5,344 nt of DNA from Candidatus Kaiserbacteria bacterium RIFCSPLOWO2_01_FULL_55_19. Its GTDB lineage: Bacteria; Patescibacteriota; Minisyncoccia; Phycocordibacterales; Phycocordibacteraceae. The DNA lies in the NCBI GenBank assembly GCA_001781715.1, contig MFMD01000026.1, positions 2,829 through 8,172 on the forward strand, written 5' to 3'. The number at the start of each line of letters is the position of its first letter. Within the stretch, counting starts at the first letter, position 1. Below are positions 4,084 through 5,344 of the stretch, piece after piece. A program made the translations under genes and the position numbers. The notes beneath the pieces were generated by a model. It was not told the DNA's origin, did no database searches, and was given only the letters and a program-made list of their open reading frames with translations.

Positions 4084-4374
4084 ATGAACAGGCAACAACG
4101 CAGAGGCAACATCCGACTGGTCCCCGTTTCCATCAATGGCAAGCTGATCCAGGTCAACGCCGCCGCCATCGCCAAGGGCGACTGCACTCCGCACCACGGC
4201 CAGACCGCCGCGGGCGTCAAGGTGAACAGCGCGCGCTCCTACGACATCGGCGACTCCAGCATCGTCTGGGCGTCCGACGGCGCGCCGGCGACCTCGTTCC
4301 TGAAGACGGACCTCGAGGTGTTCGCCAAGCAAAAGCTCGAAGCCCTGGGGTTCCAGGTCACCAAGCCGCAGTAA
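4084..4374 (+). CDS. Small GC-rich protein of unknown function (96 aa)
   Basis: A 96-residue soluble protein with no signal peptide or membrane segment. The start (MNRQQRRGNIR) is very basic. RLVPVSINGKLIQVN (11-25) is beta-strand-like, and the middle (30-70) is rich in Gly, Ala, Ser and His (GDCTPHHGQTAAGVKV). The C-terminus (TDLEVFAKQKLEALGFQVTKPQ) ends in an amphipathic helix and a strand-like tail. One Cys (34) is followed by a His pair (37-38). No family is recognised. It has its own promoter, a structured leader, a perfect ribosome binding site and a strong terminator, so it is a monocistronic and probably abundant product. Codons are strongly GC-ending (GCC, GGC, AAG, GTC), more so than in neighbours, as expected for high expression or a different origin. 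The long plus-strand frame overlapping it (3951-4733) is rejected. Confidence 0.75.
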   Translation: MNRQQRRGNIRLVPVSINGKLIQVNAAAIAKGDCTPHHGQTAAGVKVNSARSYDIGDSSIVWASDGAPATSFLKTDLEVFAKQKLEALGFQVTKPQ

Positions 4375-4391
4375 TTCGGCGCCGGGCACCG

Positions 4392-4415
4392 GCGGCGGGC
4401 AATCGTGCCCGTCGC
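4392..4415 (+). other. Strong 10-bp hairpin after the 4084 gene
   Basis: GCGGCGGGCA (4392-4401) pairs with TGCCCGTCGC (4406-4415) with one G-T wobble, around an ATCG tetraloop. No T-run follows. It lies between the stop codon and the terminator and may protect the mRNA 3' end. Confidence 0.55.
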
Positions 4416-4419
4416 AACC

Positions 4420-4458
4420 ACAGCCAGCACCCCACGGGGCGCTGGCTGTTTCCTTTTC
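4420..4458 (+). terminator. Intrinsic terminator of the 4084 gene
   Basis: ACAGCCAGC (4420-4428) pairs perfectly with GCTGGCTGT (4441-4449). CCC/GGG inside the loop extends the stem, and the T-rich stretch TTTCCTTTT follows. It is the strongest plus-strand terminator in the window. Confidence 0.85.
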
Positions 4459-4475
4459 TCCAAGCACATGTGAAA

Positions 4476-4501
4476 GGCCGCGATTCTTACGAATCGCGGC
4501 C
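4476..4501 (-). terminator. Terminator of the exported-protein gene
   Basis: A perfect 11-bp stem, GGCCGCGATTC/GAATCGCGGCC, has a 4-nt loop. On the minus strand it comes 15 nt after the stop of the 4517-4927 gene and is followed by TTTC. The T-run is short, but the stem is very stable. It also separates the two convergent genes. Confidence 0.65.
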
Positions 4502-4516
4502 CGCTCATTTACCCCC

Positions 4517-4927
4517 TCATACTTCCGTACCCTTGACGGCGATGCACGGCAGTCCGGCCTCGTACTCCTTCGCATTCATCTTGAGGACGAAGCGCGTGTT
4601 CCACCCCCTCCATAAGATGCTGACCGTCGGAGTCGTCGCCTCCTTCTCTATCGAGACGATGATTCGGTCAATCGTGACAAAGGAGAGCGTCGTAGCCAAC
4701 TGCTCGGCCACCATTCTCTCAGAGATGAAGTGAACAATTTTCCCCTCCGTGGAGTCGCTGGCGGCGAAGTAGTCGCCGCAGATCTTCCATGTTGCGTCGT
4801 CTTTTACTGCTGTCTTCAGCTCATCCTTGAAGGTGAGAAGTCGATATTCCATTGCTTCAGCACCCCTCACCGAACTCGGCAGGGTAATGGTGAACCAAAG
4901 CAGTAAACCGGTGATGAAGCATTTCAT
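4517..4927 (-). CDS. Small exported protein of unknown function
   Basis: A 136-residue protein from ATG 4927. This start is chosen because GGGAGGGG (4930-4937 on the minus strand) sits just upstream and because the sequence opens with a signal peptide: MKCFITGLLLWFTITLPSSV, then RGAEA with an A-E-A cleavage site near residue 25. The in-frame start at 4999 would put 24 polar residues in front. The mature part (about 111 residues) is mixed alpha/beta and has two cysteines (50 and 128) that could form a disulfide outside the membrane. A strand-rich stretch, DRIIVSIEKEATTPTVSILWRGWNTRFVLKMN (87-118), includes W-R-G-W. No family is recognised. It is transcribed divergently from the ArsR-like regulator and is a natural candidate target. 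Confidence 0.68.
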   Translation of the reverse strand: MKCFITGLLLWFTITLPSSVRGAEAMEYRLLTFKDELKTAVKDDATWKICGDYFAASDSTEGKIVHFISERMVAEQLATTLSFVTIDRIIVSIEKEATTPTVSILWRGWNTRFVLKMNAKEYEAGLPCIAVKGTEV

Positions 4928-4971
4928 AGCCCCTCCCGTGGGTTGGTTAGACAGACCTGACTTCTCCCCGC

Positions 4972-4999
4972 ACTCTATCCCTCGCACCCTCCTTGTCAA
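4972..4999 (-). promoter_or_regulatory. Promoter of the exported-protein gene
   Basis: On the minus strand, TTGACA (4994-4999) is followed after 16 nt by TAGAGT (4972-4977). The predicted start near 4965 gives a leader of about 38 nt with a Shine-Dalgarno. The -35 box lies 11 bp from the palindrome at 5011-5046, so a protein bound there could affect this promoter. Confidence 0.55.
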
Positions 5000-5010
5000 A
5001 CCGGGGTTAT

Positions 5011-5046
5011 AAACATTCTCACATTCTCAAGAATGTGAGAATGTTT
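5011..5046. promoter_or_regulatory. Operator: perfect 17-bp-arm palindrome of four octamers
   Basis: AAACATTCTCACATTCT (5011-5027), CA, then the exact reverse complement (5030-5046). Each arm is a tandem pair of the octamer ACATTCTC, with the innermost base changed on the right, giving two nested inverted sites. A fifth partial copy (AGAATG, 5048-5053) overlaps the -10 box. The arrangement suits cooperative binding of two dimers of a winged-helix repressor, most simply the product of the gene 13 bp downstream. Confidence 0.7.
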
Positions 5047-5052
5047 TAGAAT
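5024..5052 (+). promoter_or_regulatory. Promoter of the ArsR-like gene, embedded in the operator
   Basis: TTCTCA (5024-5029), a 17-nt spacer and TAGAAT (5047-5052, five of six consensus bases). The -35 and nearly the whole spacer lie inside the palindrome. The -10 ends 6 nt before the ATG at 5059, so the transcript would be leaderless or nearly so; the AGGG next to the ATG is too close for a normal ribosome binding site. Confidence 0.5.
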
Positions 5053-5058
5053 GAAGGG

Positions 5059-5325
5059 ATGAAGACGGCGAAACAACTGGAGCGGCATCTGAAGGGGATA
5101 GCGAATCATCGGCGGGTAGAGATTCTCCGAACAATAGAGAAGTCCGAGGGAATTACGCTTGAGGATATTGCGGACCACCTGCAGTGCAACATCAAGACCA
5201 TATCGGAACATACGCGGCGGCTCGTCCAGGCAGGGCTCGTGAATAAGAAATATCAGGGCAGGAGCGTGGCGCACTCGCTGTCGCCGTACGGCCGCCGGAT
5301 TGTGAAGTTCATTGACGCGTTCTAA
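5059..5325 (+). CDS. ArsR-type winged-helix transcriptional regulator
   Basis: An 88-residue DNA-binding protein, short for the family and made up almost only of the winged-helix domain. KQLERHLKGIANHRRVEILRTI (5-26) is the opening helix pair with the family's typical N-x-x-R-x-x-I-L. ITLEDIADHLQCNIKTISEHTRRLVQAGLV (32-61) is the helix-turn-helix with the recognition helix T47-I-S-E-H-T-R-R. KKYQGRSVAHSLSP (63-76) is the wing, and a last helix (about 77-88) probably makes the dimer. The metal-binding ELCVCDL-type motif of classical ArsR/SmtB sensors is absent and the only Cys (43) lies in the HTH, so it may be a plain repressor or sense something else. It sits directly behind the palindromic operator and divergent to the exported-protein gene. 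Autorepression is inferred. Confidence 0.82.
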   Translation: MKTAKQLERHLKGIANHRRVEILRTIEKSEGITLEDIADHLQCNIKTISEHTRRLVQAGLVNKKYQGRSVAHSLSPYGRRIVKFIDAF

Positions 5326-5344
5326 CGGTGCGTTCTAGCGTCTG

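Noticed and set aside
4060..4575. Minus-strand frame of 171 codons
   Set aside because: It is antisense to the 4084 gene, passes through the terminator hairpins, and has the Arg/Gly/Ala-rich composition of a GC-rich shadow.
3951..4733. Long plus-strand frame of 260 codons
   Set aside because: It runs through the structured leader, overlaps the well-supported 4084 gene out of frame, crosses two strong hairpins including a terminator, and opposes the exported-protein gene. Its sequence is Arg/His/Gln/Pro-rich, typical of an out-of-frame shadow.
4928..4999. N-terminal extension of the exported protein from 4999
   Set aside because: It would bury the signal peptide behind 24 polar residues and overlap the promoter; the strong GGGAGGGG site points to ATG 4927.
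5304..5344. Near-repeat GCGTTCTAACG / GCGTTCTAGCG at the end of the window
   Set aside because: The unit is short and imperfect and partly within the regulator's last codons; with only 19 bases beyond the stop there is too little to judge.

Overview
The window looks like a chromosomal segment of a bacterium from the Candidate Phyla Radiation (Patescibacteria, Parcubacteria-like). This is inferred from gene content and style: short compact genes, a DUF4349-type membrane protein, a small MazG-like protein, a DedA-like protein, an RBBP9/YdeN-type hydrolase, a small ArsR-type regulator, and several genes whose -10 box lies only 6-9 nt upstream of the ATG with no ribosome binding site. No mobile-element gene, CRISPR array or rRNA is visible.

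Layout. 1-90 (+) is the extreme C-terminus of CTP synthase (pyrG), starting at its catalytic His-Pro-Glu. 139-363 (+) encodes a two-helix small membrane protein. 451-1143 (-) is an AT-rich DedA/VTT-like membrane protein. 1204-1546 is a hairpin-dense non-coding island centred on tRNA-Gln(CTG) (1326-1396, -). A second copy of the tRNA's 5' end lies 148 bp away (1525-1546), inside a possible small RNA that has its own promoter and terminator on the minus strand. 1641-2597 and 2610-3158 (+) form a two-gene operon: a DUF4349-like envelope protein and a serine alpha/beta hydrolase. 3243-3929 (+) is a MazG-like protein made of two tandem repeats, the first with a degenerate active site, each ending in a C-x2-C-x4-C-x-C cysteine cluster.

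The right-hand third has different regulation. 4084-4374 (+) is a GC-rich orphan gene with a perfect AGGAGG site and a roughly 100-nt structured leader that contains an exact 6-nt complement of that site; it ends in a strong terminator. 4517-4927 (-) is a small exported protein with a signal peptide. Divergent to it, 5059-5325 (+) encodes an 88-aa winged-helix ArsR-like regulator whose own promoter is buried in a 17-bp-arm perfect palindrome built from four copies of an octamer, a likely autoregulatory operator that may also control the exported protein.

The observations most worth a second look are the tRNA-Gln 5'-end duplication with its tRNA-like small RNA candidate, the internally duplicated MazG protein, the self-complementary leader of the 4084 gene, and the four-half-site operator. 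Functions of the 139, 4084 and 4517 genes are not recognised.
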